Below, one piece after another: positions 1-9,966 of a DNA stretch of 64,000 nt. The position numbers and the translations under genes are program-made. Below the pieces are notes generated by a model that saw only the letters and a list, made by a program, of their open reading frames with translations, was not told where the DNA came from and did no database searches. The stretch comes from Streptomyces alfalfae (GTDB lineage Bacteria > Actinomycetota > Actinomycetes > Streptomycetales > Streptomycetaceae). The first letter of the stretch is position 1; each line of letters begins with the position of its first letter. Where the stretch lies: positions 57,213-121,212 of the forward strand of contig NZ_QEXM01000001.1 in the NCBI RefSeq assembly GCF_004127445.1, written 5' to 3'.

Positions 1-1555
<1,555 letters not shown>

Positions 1556-1570
1556 TTACGTCATACCCAA

Positions 1571-2581
1571 TTACTCAGGGTTGTCCGCGAGTGATCTCGC
1601 CGCCCTGACGCAGTGGGCGAGCACCTCGCGTGCGTACGCGGGAGAAGCCCCCGCGAGTCCGCACGACGGGGTGATCACGACCGACTCCGCGAGCGATCCC
1701 GGATCCAGCCCCAACCTGCGCCACAACGTCCTGACACCCATGACGCTACCGGCAGGGTCTGACAATCGGCCGTCCACGCCCGGCACGACGCCGGCGAGGA
1801 ACCGCGTGCCGGCCTCGACCGCCTCGCCGATCGCCTCGTCGTCACGCTCGGTGAGCAGGGAGAAGTCGCAGGAGATCGCATCGGCCCCGGCGCGGCGCAG
1901 GAGGGCGAAGGGGACGTCGGGGGCGCAGGAGTGGACGACTTTCGGCCCCTCCCCCTGGACGGCGAGGACGTCCCGCAGGGTGCTCTCCACGACCTGCCGG
2001 TCCACGGCCCGGTGGGTGCGGTACTCGCTCGCCGTCTTGATCCGCCCGCGCAGCACGGCGATGAGCGAGGGCTCGTCGAGCTGGAGCACCACCTGGGCGC
2101 CCGGCACCCTGCGGCGTACGTCGGCGAGGTGCCCGCGCAGGCCTTCGGCGAGGGAACCCGCGAGGTCGCGGCAGGCGCCGGGGTCGGAGAGCGCCGCCTC
2201 GCCGTTCCTGAGTTCGAGCGCGGCGGCGAGCGTCCAGGGCCCGACGGCCTGGACCTTCAGCGGGCCCTCGTACCCCTGGGTGAACTCCTCCAGGGCGTCG
2301 AGGTCCTCGCCGAGCCAGGCCCTGGCCCGCCGGGTGTCCCGGCCCGGCCGGTCGCCGATCCGCCAGCCGCTGGGCTCCACGCGCGCGTACAGGTCGACGA
2401 GCAGGCCCGCGGTGCGGCCGATCATGTCGGCGCCGGGGCCGCGCGCGGGCAGCTCGGCGAGGTACGGGATGCCCTGCCCGGGCCCGTCGAAGCTGCCGGC
2501 GACGGTCTTGGCGGCCTCACGGGCGTCGCCGCCCGGCATGGACCCGACGCCGGTCGCCGGGCCCCAGGTGTGCGCGGTCAT
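1571..2581 (-). CDS. MetE C-terminal-domain-like protein (cobalamin-independent methionine synthase family)
   Basis: A 336-residue TIM-barrel protein of the UROD/MetE family, roughly half the length of true MetE because the N-terminal barrel is absent. The zinc site of the family is readable: HSC (His217, Cys219) and PSCGLAG (Cys307). Family knowledge says such proteins transfer a methyl group to a thiol. The missing N-terminal half argues against folate-dependent methionine synthesis, so the methyl donor is unknown. The ATG at 2581 overlaps the upstream dehydrogenase stop by 4 bp (ATGA), which implies translational coupling. The real start is well inside the longest open frame, which continues upstream as a shadow of the dehydrogenase gene. 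Confidence 0.85.
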   Translation of the reverse strand: MTAHTWGPATGVGSMPGGDAREAAKTVAGSFDGPGQGIPYLAELPARGPGADMIGRTAGLLVDLYARVEPSGWRIGDRPGRDTRRARAWLGEDLDALEEFTQGYEGPLKVQAVGPWTLAAALELRNGEAALSDPGACRDLAGSLAEGLRGHLADVRRRVPGAQVVLQLDEPSLIAVLRGRIKTASEYRTHRAVDRQVVESTLRDVLAVQGEGPKVVHSCAPDVPFALLRRAGADAISCDFSLLTERDDEAIGEAVEAGTRFLAGVVPGVDGRLSDPAGSVMGVRTLWRRLGLDPGSLAESVVITPSCGLAGASPAYAREVLAHCVRAARSLADNPE

Positions 2582-3276
2582 CGTCCGGGCCGCACCGTCA
2601 GGTCGTTGACCTCCGCGTCGCGCGGCAGGTCGAGGGCCATGACGATCGTCGTGGCGACCGACTCGGGGTCGATCCAGCGCGAGGCGTCGTACTCCTTGCC
2701 CTCCTGCTGGTGGACCTTGACCTGCATGGCGCTCGCCGTGCGGCCGGGGTAGACGGAGGTGACCCGGACGCCGTTGCCGTGTTCCTCCTGGCGCAGGGAG
2801 TCGGCGAGGGCCTTCAGGCCGTGCTTGGAGGCCGCGTAGGCCGACCACTCGGGGCCCGCCTTCAGACCGGCGCCCGAGTTGACGAAGACCACGTGCCCCT
2901 GCGCGAGCCGCAGTTGGGGCAGGAGGTGGCGGGTCAGCTCGGCGGGGGCGATGAGATTGACGTTGAGCTGGTGGCGCCAGGTCTTGGGGGTGAGTTCGCC
3001 GACCGGGCCGAGGTCGACGACGCCCGCGATGTGCAGCAGGGAGTCCACCCGCTCGGGCAGCGACTGGTGGCCGAAGGCCCAGGAGAGCTTGTCGGGGTCG
3101 GAGAGGTCGCCGACGAGGGTCCTCGCGCCGGGGAACTCGGCGGCGAGCTCCTTGGCGCGGCCCGCGTCCCGTGCGTGCAGGACGAGGTCGTCGCCGCGTG
3201 TGTGCAGACGGCGGGCGACGGCCGCGCCGATGCCGGAGCCCGCCCCGGTGATCACATGTGTTGCCATACCCGCCAT
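2578..3276 (-). CDS. Short-chain dehydrogenase/reductase (SDR)
   Basis: A classical SDR of about 232 residues. It has the Rossmann cofactor motif TGAGSGIG near residues 10-17, the structural D-L-S adenine-loop segment, an NVN-like motif (NVNLIAP) and the catalytic YxxxK (YAASK) preceded by Ser. Residues around the first strand (HARDAGRAKE) suggest NADP preference. The substrate cannot be told from sequence. It lies 7 bp after the LOG gene and overlaps the MetE-like gene by 4 bp, so it is mid-operon. The start could be the internal ATG at 3267 (MATHV); neither start has a strong ribosome site. Confidence 0.88.
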   Translation of the reverse strand: MAGMATHVITGAGSGIGAAVARRLHTRGDDLVLHARDAGRAKELAAEFPGARTLVGDLSDPDKLSWAFGHQSLPERVDSLLHIAGVVDLGPVGELTPKTWRHQLNVNLIAPAELTRHLLPQLRLAQGHVVFVNSGAGLKAGPEWSAYAASKHGLKALADSLRQEEHGNGVRVTSVYPGRTASAMQVKVHQQEGKEYDASRWIDPESVATTIVMALDLPRDAEVNDLTVRPGR

Positions 3277-3283
3277 GCTCGCA

Positions 3284-3829
3284 TCACCGGGTGCCTTGTG
3301 ATTCCTCCAGGTAGGCCAGTGCGCCCACGGGCTCCTCGGCGAAGAAGACCAGGTCGGTCAGCGGCAGGGGCAGGAATCCCTCGTCCTCCATGCGCCGGAA
3401 CTGCTCCTTCAGGCCGTCGTAGAAGCCCTCGGAGTTCAGCAGGACGACCGGCTTGGTGTGCTTGCCGTGCTTCTTCAGCTCCAGGATCTCCGTGGCCTCG
3501 TCGAGCGTGCCGGTGCCGCCCACCATGATCACGATCGCGTCGGCCTTGGCCAGGAGCAGCGCCTTGCGCTCGGCGAGGTCACGCGCGATCACCATCTCGT
3601 GGGGCTCCGAGACCGCCCTGGCCTTGGCGGCGAGGAAGTCCACGGAGACGCCGACGAGCCGCCCTCCCGCCTTCTCCACGCCATCGGCCACGACCTTCAT
3701 CAGGCCGCTCTCGGAACCGCCCCAGACCAGCGTGTGGCCGCCCTTGCCGAGCAGCTCGGCGAACTGGCGGGCCGGGCGGGTGTAGCGGTCGTCGAGGTCG
3801 GCGGCGGAGAGGAAGACGCAGATATCCAT
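3284..3829 (-). CDS. LOG/TIGR00730-family protein with an altered PGGxGT motif
   Basis: A 181-residue Rossmann-fold protein of the LOG (Lonely Guy) lysine-decarboxylase-like family. Some members are cytokinin phosphoribohydrolases that cleave nucleoside monophosphates. The family glycine motif is present as VGGTGTLDE instead of PGGxGTxxE, so the conserved proline is replaced by Val, while the catalytic Glu after GT is kept. The early motif GGSESGLM is also slightly divergent. The ATG at 3829 (MDICVFLS) is preferred because homologous proteins begin at this strand. It is the first gene of the ligA operon and is divergent from DUF427 across about 50 bp. Confidence 0.8.
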   Translation of the reverse strand: MDICVFLSAADLDDRYTRPARQFAELLGKGGHTLVWGGSESGLMKVVADGVEKAGGRLVGVSVDFLAAKARAVSEPHEMVIARDLAERKALLLAKADAIVIMVGGTGTLDEATEILELKKHGKHTKPVVLLNSEGFYDGLKEQFRRMEDEGFLPLPLTDLVFFAEEPVGALAYLEESQGTR

Positions 3830-3881
3830 GGGACCACGGTACGGTCCGACTCCGACAGCACTCACCGAGGAGGGCCGAGTC

Positions 3882-4217
3882 ATGACCGCGGGACATCGGA
3901 TCAGCGTCGAGCGGGGCGCCCAGCACGTACGCGTGGTGCACGACGGGCAGGTCGTGGCGGAGAGCGGACGCCCGCTGCTGCTGCGCGAGACGGGCTACCC
4001 GGTGCGGTACTACCTCCCCCCGGAGGACGTCCGCACCGACCTGCTGACCCCGTCGGACACCACCACGCACTGCCCGTTCAAGGGGACGGCTTCCTACTGG
4101 TCGCTCCCCGGCGCGGCCGACACCGTCTGGGCCTACCGGGAGCCGAAGCCGGACGTGGCGGAGATCAAGGACCACTTCTGCTTCTACGACGCGGAGGTCA
4201 CCGAGCCGGGGCGCTAG
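3882..4217 (+). CDS. DUF427 domain protein
   Basis: A 111-residue single-domain protein with the DUF427 hallmarks: WRG-like and HCPFKG segments, WAYREP, and a C-terminal DHFCFYDAE motif. DUF427 proteins are small beta-barrel proteins whose biochemical role is unresolved. The ATG at 3882 follows a GAGGAGGG ribosome site. The gene is monocistronic, divergent from the LOG gene and convergent with mnmA, with a palindromic hairpin just downstream. Confidence 0.85.
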   Translation: MTAGHRISVERGAQHVRVVHDGQVVAESGRPLLLRETGYPVRYYLPPEDVRTDLLTPSDTTTHCPFKGTASYWSLPGAADTVWAYREPKPDVAEIKDHFCFYDAEVTEPGR

Positions 4218-4258
4218 GCGGACGCCCCGCCGCGAGCACGGTCATCGCGGACGAGTCC

Positions 4259-4279
4259 CGCCGGCACGGCGTGCCGGCG
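4259..4279. terminator. Palindrome between convergent DUF427 and mnmA genes
   Basis: Two perfect 10-bp arms (CGCCGGCACG and its complement) are separated by a single G. They sit in the 101-bp gap between two genes that converge. It could serve as a bidirectional terminator. There is no T-run, which is common for Streptomyces terminators. Confidence 0.5.
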
Positions 4280-4318
4280 CTGTTCTTCCGCGATCCCCGC
4301 TTCCGGGACCCGCGCGGG

Positions 4319-5464
4319 TCACACCCCCGCCGTCACCCGTTCCGTCGTCGCGATCGTGGCCGAGCCGACCACGCGCGTGCCGTCGTACAGGACGATCGCC
4401 TGGCCGGGGGCCACGCCGCGGACCGGCTCGGTGAAGGAGACGTGCAGGGCGCCGTCGACCAGGTCGGCCGTCACCTCCGTCTCGCCGCCGTGGGCCCGGA
4501 GCTGGGCCGTGTACGTGCCGGGGCCGGTCGGGGCGGCGCCGCACCAGCGGGGCTTGATCGCGGTCAGGCCGGTCACGTCCAGGGCCGCGGCCGGGCCGAC
4601 GGTCACGGTGTTGTCCACCGGGGAGATGTCCAGGACGTAGCGTGGCTTGCCGTCGGGGGCGGGCGTGCCGATCCGGAGGCCCTTGCGCTGGCCGATCGTG
4701 TAGCCGTACGCCCCTTCGTGGGTGCCGACGACCGCCCCGGACTCGTCCACGATTTCGCCCTCGGCCTTGCCGAGGCGGGCGGCGAGGAAGCCCTGGGTGT
4801 CGCCGTCGGCGATGAAGCAGATGTCGTGGCTGTCCGGCTTCTTGGCGACGGCCAGACCGCGCTGCTCGGCCTCCGCGCGGATCTCCTCCTTGGTGGTGAG
4901 CGTGTCACCGAGGGGGAACATCGCGTGGGCGAGCTGGCGGTCGTCGAGGACCCCGAGGACGTAGCTCTGGTCCTTGGCCATGTCGGAGGCGCGGTGCAGT
5001 TCGCGCGTGCCGTCCTCCTTCACGATCACCTTGGCGTAGTGGCCGGTGACGACCGCGTCGAAGCCGAGGGCGAGGGCCTTGTCGAGCAGCGCGGCGAACT
5101 TGATCTTCTCGTTGCAGCGCAGGCACGGGTTCGGGGTGCGCCCCGCCTCGTACTCGGCCACGAAGTCCTCGACGACGTCCTCGCGGAACCGCTCGGCGAG
5201 GTCCCACACGTAGAACGGGATGCCGATGACGTCCGCGGCGCGGCGGGCGTCGCGCGAGTCCTCGATCGTGCAGCAGCCGCGCGCGCCCGTGCGGAACGAC
5301 TGCGGGTTCGCCGAGAGCGCGAGGTGCACTCCCGTCACGTCGTGGCCGGCCTCGGCGGCACGGGCGGCGGCGACGGCGGAGTCCACGCCTCCGGACATGG
5401 CGGCCAGGACACGGAGGGGGCGCGGGGAGGGCTCTGGGCGCTGCGGGGTCTCGGTCAAAGTCAT
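4319..5464 (-). CDS. mnmA: tRNA-specific 2-thiouridylase MnmA
   Basis: MnmA adenylates and then thiolates U34 of Lys, Glu and Gln tRNAs. The 381-residue protein has the PP-loop SGGVDS at residues 24-29, the catalytic cysteine pair Cys114 (NPCLRCN) and Cys216 (DICFI), the HYAK loop, and the C-terminal beta-barrel. Length and motif order are those of the family. The ATG at 5464 lies 61 bp from the divergent amidase gene. The cysteine desulfurase encoded about 0.9 kb away on the same strand (6379-7548) is a plausible sulfur donor. The family assignment is certain. Confidence 0.96.
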   Translation of the reverse strand: MTLTETPQRPEPSPRPLRVLAAMSGGVDSAVAAARAAEAGHDVTGVHLALSANPQSFRTGARGCCTIEDSRDARRAADVIGIPFYVWDLAERFREDVVEDFVAEYEAGRTPNPCLRCNEKIKFAALLDKALALGFDAVVTGHYAKVIVKEDGTRELHRASDMAKDQSYVLGVLDDRQLAHAMFPLGDTLTTKEEIRAEAEQRGLAVAKKPDSHDICFIADGDTQGFLAARLGKAEGEIVDESGAVVGTHEGAYGYTIGQRKGLRIGTPAPDGKPRYVLDISPVDNTVTVGPAAALDVTGLTAIKPRWCGAAPTGPGTYTAQLRAHGGETEVTADLVDGALHVSFTEPVRGVAPGQAIVLYDGTRVVGSATIATTERVTAGV

Positions 5465-5525
5465 AGCTTCAACAGAGTACGGGGCTTCGGGAACCGGATG
5501 CCCATGAGTAAGCGTTGACGATCAC

Positions 5526-6218
5526 ATGGGGGCAGAAACCGATGGCGGAAAGAAGCCGGGGCGCGGCGGGATCGACCGGCGCACCCTGCTGATCGGCGGC
5601 GCCGCGGCGGTCACGGGCAGCGCGCTGCTCGCCAAGGACGAGCTGGGCCGGCTGTGGTGGCGCGTGCCCGGTGTGGACAAGGGGCGCAAGGAGGGCGAGG
5701 TCGACGCCAGGGGCGTCCAGTGGACCGCGGCGTCGGACGACAACTGGCGGCGCGCCGACCGCCCCGACGACTACGCCATCGACCGCGTGGTGATCCACGT
5801 GGTCCAAGGCGGCTATGACACGGCCCTGCGTGTCTTCAAGGACCCGAGCCACGGCGCCGCCGCGCACTATGTGATCCGTAAGGACGGACACATCGCGCAG
5901 ATGATCCGCGAGCTGGACGTGGCGTTCCACGCGGGCAACAGAAGCTGGAACGAACGGAGCATCGGCATCGAGCACGAGGGCTTCGTGGACCAGAAGTCCT
6001 CGTTCACGGACGCGATGTACGCGGCTTCGGCGCGGCTCACCGCCGGCATATGCAGGCGGTATGACTTCCCGGTGGACCGGGAGCACATCGTCGGGCACGT
6101 GGAGGTGCCGGGCACGGACCACACGGACCCGGGGCCCCACTGGGACTGGGACCGGTACATACGCCTGGTGCGCGAGGCACGGGACCGGCCGGAACCGGCC
6201 CGCACGAAGAAGGCCTAG
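5526..6218 (+). CDS. Tat-exported N-acetylmuramoyl-L-alanine amidase (Amidase_2/PGRP fold)
   Basis: A 230-residue secreted peptidoglycan amidase. The N-terminus has a twin-arginine-type signal (DRRTLLIGG followed by a hydrophobic stretch, residues 17-36). The Amidase_2 domain spans about 80-215. Zinc ligands typical of AmpD/PGRP enzymes are visible: His91 (VIHVVQG), His191 (VGHVEV) and Asp201 (DPGPHWDW), with Glu150 of IEHEG as a likely catalytic residue. It should cleave the lactyl-L-Ala bond outside the cell. It is divergent from mnmA and probably monocistronic. Confidence 0.9.
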   Translation: MGAETDGGKKPGRGGIDRRTLLIGGAAAVTGSALLAKDELGRLWWRVPGVDKGRKEGEVDARGVQWTAASDDNWRRADRPDDYAIDRVVIHVVQGGYDTALRVFKDPSHGAAAHYVIRKDGHIAQMIRELDVAFHAGNRSWNERSIGIEHEGFVDQKSSFTDAMYAASARLTAGICRRYDFPVDREHIVGHVEVPGTDHTDPGPHWDWDRYIRLVREARDRPEPARTKKA

Positions 6219-6283
6219 CGCCCGCCGCAGCCCGGCTTCGCGGGCCCGGCGCAGGCCCGGCCTCGCAGCATAGAGCCCACGCC

Positions 6284-6378
6284 TGGCGTTGCGACCCCTG
6301 AGTCACGCTCCCGCCTCGCGGGCCCTGGGTCATGCCCCCCGCCCTCGCGGGCCCTGGGGCGCGCCCCGCGTCGTGGCT
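6284..6378. repeat. Short imperfect direct repeats in the amidase/desulfurase gap
   Basis: The gap between two convergent genes carries two near-copies of a block built on CTCGCGGGCCCTGGG, about 32 bp apart, plus a degenerate third copy. No gene is present. It may be slipped-strand duplication or part of a terminator. Confidence 0.4.
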
Positions 6379-7548
6379 CTAGCTCAGGCCCGCTGTTCTT
6401 GCCCGGTCCACCGCCGGGCCGATCGCCGCGGCGACCGCGTCGACGTCCGCCTTCGTCGACGTGTGGCCGAGGGAGAAGCGGAGGGTGCCGCGCGCCAGGT
6501 CGGGGTCGGTGCCCGTGGCGAGCAGGACGTGGCTGGGCTGGGCCACGCCCGCCGTGCACGCCGAGCCCGTGGAGCACTCGATGCCCTGGGCGTCGAGCAG
6601 CAGCAGAAGGGAGTCGCCCTCGCAGCCGGGGAAGGTGAAGTGCGCGTTGGCGGGAAGCCGGCCGCCGGGCGCGGGGTCGCCGCCGAGGATCGCCTCGGGG
6701 ACGGCGGAGCGGACCGCGGTCACGAGGTCGTCGCGCAGAGCTCCGATCTCGGCGGCGAACCGCGCCCGGTGCTCGGCGGCGTACTCCCCCGCCACGGCGA
6801 ACGCGGCGATGGCGGGCACGTCCAGCGTCCCCGAGCGCACGTGCCGCTCCTGGCCGCCGCCGTGCAGCACGGGCACGGGGCTGTGCTCACGGGCGAGCAG
6901 CAGCGCCCCGATCCCGTACGGACCGCCGATCTTGTGTCCGGAGACGGTCGCCGCGGCGAGGCCGGACGCGGCGAAGTCGACGGGGATCTGGCCGTAGGCC
7001 TGGACGGCGTCGGCGTGCAGGGGAACGCCGAACTCCGCGGCGACGTCGGCGAGTTCGCGGACCGGCTGGATGGTGCCGATCTCGTTGTTGGCCCACATGA
7101 CCGTGGCGAGGGCCACGTCGTCGGGGTTCCGCTCGATCGCCTCGCGCAGCGCGCCGGGGTGGACCCGGCCGTGCGCGTCGACGGGGAGGTACTCGACGGT
7201 GGCGCCCTCGTGCTCGCCGAGCCAGTGGACGGCGTCGAGGACGGCGTGGTGTTCGACGGGGCTCGCGAGGACGCGCCTGCGGGCGGGCTCGGCGTCGCGC
7301 CGGGCCCAGTACAGGCCCTTCACCGCGAGGTTGTCGGCCTCGGTGCCGCCGGAGGTGAAGACCACCTCGCTGGGCCGGGCGCCGAGCGACTCGGCGAGGG
7401 TCTCGCGGGCCTCCTCGACGGTGCGTCGCGCCCGCCGCCCCGCCGCGTGCAGCGAGGAGGCGTTGCCGGTGACGGCGATCTGCGCGGTCATCGCCGCGAT
7501 CGCCTCCGGGAGCATCGGAGTGGTCGCTGCGTGGTCGAGGTAGGCCAT
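6379..7548 (-). CDS. Cysteine desulfurase (NifS/IscS class V aminotransferase)
   Basis: A PLP enzyme of 389 residues that converts cysteine to alanine plus an enzyme-bound persulfide. Visible motifs are LDHAATT at the start, [15 protein letters not shown] (His stacking on PLP), the Schiff-base lysine in SGHKIGG (Lys206), and the persulfide loop STGSACTAG (Cys331). The ATG at 7548 is placed by the family N-terminus [10 protein letters not shown]. The longer open frame upstream is non-coding in character. It probably supplies sulfur to MnmA. The 160-bp space upstream of mnmA holds the amidase tail and short GC-rich repeats. Confidence 0.95.
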   Translation of the reverse strand: MAYLDHAATTPMLPEAIAAMTAQIAVTGNASSLHAAGRRARRTVEEARETLAESLGARPSEVVFTSGGTEADNLAVKGLYWARRDAEPARRRVLASPVEHHAVLDAVHWLGEHEGATVEYLPVDAHGRVHPGALREAIERNPDDVALATVMWANNEIGTIQPVRELADVAAEFGVPLHADAVQAYGQIPVDFAASGLAAATVSGHKIGGPYGIGALLLAREHSPVPVLHGGGQERHVRSGTLDVPAIAAFAVAGEYAAEHRARFAAEIGALRDDLVTAVRSAVPEAILGGDPAPGGRLPANAHFTFPGCEGDSLLLLLDAQGIECSTGSACTAGVAQPSHVLLATGTDPDLARGTLRFSLGHTSTKADVDAVAAAIGPAVDRARTAGLS

Positions 7549-7595
7549 GGTGGGCACGATTCTACGAGCCGTGCGGCACCCGGTGCCCCCCGCGG

Positions 7596-8009
7596 TCAGC
7601 CGGCGATGCTCCAGGACACGGTGCCGTCCATCGCGACCAGCGAGGCGAGGACGATCAGGTCGGCCACACCGAGGCCGAGGCCGAGCAGCGCGCGCCCCCT
7701 GCGGGCGGTGCCGCGCCACAGGGCCATGCTCGCGAGGACGATCGCGGCGGGGCCGAGGAAGAGGTTCAGGACGAGCAGTCCGACCAGGCCGAGGACGAAG
7801 GAGGCGACGGCCATGCCGTCGGTGTCCCGCCGGCCGGTGGGCCGCTGGGCCCGCTCGGGACCGGCCCCCGCCTCGGCCGCCGGAGCGGCCCCGACACCCT
7901 CGGTCCGGCCCGTGTCGGCGCGATCGGTCTCGGCCCGGTCGGTCCCGGCGCGGTCAGGGTTCGCGCGGTCGCTGTGGTCGGCGTGCGTGCGGTCGGCGGT
8001 GAGCTGCAT
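7596..8009 (-). CDS. DUF4190-type small membrane protein with Asp/Arg-rich N-terminal repeats
   Basis: A 137-residue protein. Residues 1-65 are charged, with tandem DRA-type units ([14 protein letters not shown]). Residues 66-135 form two hydrophobic helices with the DUF4190 pattern [15 protein letters not shown], then [14 protein letters not shown]. The function of DUF4190 is unknown. The N-terminal repeats are mirrored in the DNA as CGGTC-rich units, so this region is probably length-variable. The start is the outermost ATG and could be further downstream. It lies 47 bp upstream of the desulfurase. Confidence 0.75.
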   Translation of the reverse strand: MQLTADRTHADHSDRANPDRAGTDRAETDRADTGRTEGVGAAPAAEAGAGPERAQRPTGRRDTDGMAVASFVLGLVGLLVLNLFLGPAAIVLASMALWRGTARRGRALLGLGLGVADLIVLASLVAMDGTVSWSIAG

Positions 8010-8063
8010 GGTTCGACTCCTGACGGACGGAGGTGGAGTGCGGATCTGCGGTGGCGCCCCGGC

Positions 8064-8219
8064 TCAGTGGTGGCGCGCGCGGCTGCGCTCGCGGATCGCG
8101 AAGATCACGAGCCAGACGCCGATGACGGCGGCGGCGACCAGGGTGACCGGCAGCGGGGCGTGGGCCACGGAACCCATGGCGACACCCAGCAGGAGGAGGG
8201 CGGCGACAAGGAAGAGCAT
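8064..8219 (-). CDS. 51-residue two-helix membrane protein
   Basis: A small ORF with a good ribosome site (GAGAGGGA) before the ATG at 8219. It encodes two hydrophobic segments and a basic tail (AIRERSRARHH). Coding is supported by the ribosome site, GC3 bias and position directly opposite the TetR gene, with one of the shared operator copies in its promoter. I do not recognise a family. The longer open frame reading through 8420 has no other support. Confidence 0.65.
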   Translation of the reverse strand: MLFLVAALLLLGVAMGSVAHAPLPVTLVAAAVIGVWLVIFAIRERSRARHH

Positions 8220-8289
8220 GAGATCCCTCTCGATTCGTTGAACCGATGCGGTGTGGACGGAAGCGGTCCGTCCGGTGAACGGTTGTGGC

Positions 8290-8354
8290 AACAACTGTTC
8301 ACTCAATTCCAGGGTACTCGCTCCCGCGCTTTCCAAACTCGGAGAACAGTTGTT
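8290..8354. promoter_or_regulatory. Paired operator copies between the TetR gene and the small membrane protein gene
   Basis: The 11-mer AACAACTGTTC occurs at 8290-8300, and its exact reverse complement at 8344-8354. Each copy contains the 10-bp palindrome AACA-N2-TGTT, the shape expected for a TetR dimer site. One copy lies close to the TetR start at 8366 and the other toward the divergent gene. Autoregulation plus control of the divergent gene is the natural inference. Confidence 0.65.
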
Positions 8355-8365
8355 AACTGCATGGC

Positions 8366-9025
8366 ATGAGTCACACTCCCGGCGTCCGGCAGGCACAGAA
8401 ACAGAAGACACGGCAGGCACTCCTCGACGCCGCGCTCCAGCTCCTGGCCGAGCAGAGCCTCAGCAGCCTGGGGCTGCGTGAGGTGACCCGCGCCGTGGGC
8501 GTGGCTCCGACCGCCTTCTACCGGCACTTCCGCGACACGGCCGATCTGGGCGTGGCCCTCGTCGAGGAGGCGCTCAACAGCCTGCACACCGCGCTCACCG
8601 CCCTGCTCGCCGCGACCGGCGAGCGCGCGGGCGACGACGACGGCGAGGAGCGCATAGCGGCCACCGTCGAACTGATCGCCGCCTACGTCCGCGCCCACCC
8701 CGCGCACGTCCGCTTCATCGCCCGTGAGCAGCACGGCGGCGTGCAGCCGGTGCGGGCCGCGATCCGGGGGCAGCTCGCGCTGTTCGCGCAGGAGGTGAAG
8801 GAGCAGTTCGCCCGCGAGCCCGAGGCGGCGGGCTGGGCCGAGGACGACTTGCTGATGCTCGCCGGGATGTACGTCGACCACATGGTGATGACGGCGTCGG
8901 CGCTGATGGAGGCCGAGGGCGACCCCGAGGCCGCCGCGCGGGTGACGGTCACGGCGCGCCGGCAGCTCCGCCTCGTCAGCCTGGGCCGCCGCCACTGGCT
9001 GGACGAACGCCCGGCGACCCCGTGA
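8366..9025 (+). CDS. TetR-family regulator, FabR-like
   Basis: A 219-residue repressor. The N-terminal helix-turn-helix reads LGLREVTRAVGVAPTAFYRHF (residues about 34-54) and strongly resembles FabR-type lipid regulators. A variable ligand-binding domain follows, containing REQHGG and a C-terminal region with MYVDHMV. FabR relatives sense acyl-CoA or acyl-ACP, and that ligand is inferred here rather than shown. The mirrored palindromes just upstream (8290-8354) are probable operators. The downstream neighbours are an alpha/beta hydrolase and, on the other strand, an acyl-CoA thioesterase, which fits lipid metabolism. Confidence 0.85.
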   Translation: MSHTPGVRQAQKQKTRQALLDAALQLLAEQSLSSLGLREVTRAVGVAPTAFYRHFRDTADLGVALVEEALNSLHTALTALLAATGERAGDDDGEERIAATVELIAAYVRAHPAHVRFIAREQHGGVQPVRAAIRGQLALFAQEVKEQFAREPEAAGWAEDDLLMLAGMYVDHMVMTASALMEAEGDPEAAARVTVTARRQLRLVSLGRRHWLDERPATP

Positions 9026-9114
9026 GGGGCGACCGCCGTCAGCCCGACCCGCCGCAAGGGGGACCGGACGTAAGGGGTGACCAGTCGGCGAGGGGATGAC
9101 TACCTTCTACGCCC

Positions 9115-9966
9115 ATGACCACCGCACGCGACACCTGGACCCTCGATCGCACCTTCGCCGGCTCGGCGGGCACCGTCCGCTGGGCGGCTCTCGGCCCCGC
9201 CGACGCCCCGCCCGTGGTCCTCGTCCACGGCACGCCCTTCTCGTCGTACGTCTGGCGGGGCGTCGCCCGCGCACTCGCTGGCGAGCACCGCGTGCACGTC
9301 TGGGATCTGGCCGGATACGGCTCCTCGGAGATGCGGGACGGGCAGGACGTCTCGCTCGCCGCGCAGGGCCGGATCTTCGCCGAACTCCTCGGCCACTGGG
9401 GCCTGGACCGGCCCGCCGTCGTGGCGCACGACTTCGGCGGATGCGTCGCGCTGCGCGCCCACCTGCTGCACGGCGCCCGCTACGAACGCCTCGCCCTCGT
9501 CGACCCGGTCGCCCTCGCCCCCTGGGGCACGGCCACCTACCGCCTCCTCGGCGCCAACGCCGGGGTCTTCGCGCAGCTCCCGCCCGCACTGCACGAGGCG
9601 CTCGTGCGCACGTACGTGGGGTCGGCGAGCCACCGGGGGCTGCACCCCGCGGTGCTGGACCGCCTGGTGGAGCCCTGGTGCACCGAGGAGGGCAGGCCCG
9701 CCTTCTACCGGCAGATCGAGCAGAACGACCAGCGGTTCACCGACGAGATCCAGGGCCGGTACGGCGAGCTGCGGCTGCCCGTGCTGATCTGCTGGGGCGC
9801 CCAGGACACCTGGATCCCCGCGGCCAAGGGCGAGGAGCTCGCGCGGCTCGTCCCCGGCGCCGAGCTGCGCCTGATCGAGGGCGCGGGGCACCTCGTCCAG
9901 GAGGACGCGCCCGCCGAGCTCACCGGGGAGCTGCTCGGCTTCCTCCGGGAGAGCCGGAGCCGCTAG
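9115..9966 (+). CDS. Alpha/beta hydrolase with Asp nucleophile (epoxide hydrolase/haloalkane dehalogenase type)
   Basis: A 283-residue alpha/beta hydrolase. The nucleophile elbow reads AHDFGG, giving Asp106 where esterases have Ser. The oxyanion motif HGTP is at 38-41, the acid is Asp231 (GAQDTW) and the base is His259 (GAGHLVQ). An Asp nucleophile with HGxP is characteristic of epoxide hydrolases and haloalkane dehalogenases, so hydrolysis of an ether/epoxide or carbon-halogen bond is more likely than ester hydrolysis. It lies 90 bp after the TetR gene and its stop overlaps the convergent thioesterase stop. Confidence 0.85.
   Translation: MTTARDTWTLDRTFAGSAGTVRWAALGPADAPPVVLVHGTPFSSYVWRGVARALAGEHRVHVWDLAGYGSSEMRDGQDVSLAAQGRIFAELLGHWGLDRPAVVAHDFGGCVALRAHLLHGARYERLALVDPVALAPWGTATYRLLGANAGVFAQLPPALHEALVRTYVGSASHRGLHPAVLDRLVEPWCTEEGRPAFYRQIEQNDQRFTDEIQGRYGELRLPVLICWGAQDTWIPAAKGEELARLVPGAELRLIEGAGHLVQEDAPAELTGELLGFLRESRSR

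Noticed and set aside
4218..4318. Possible coding remnant (LFFRDPRFRDPR) after DUF427
   Set aside because: No start or ribosome site and no homology that I recognise; the gap is better explained by a palindromic terminator.
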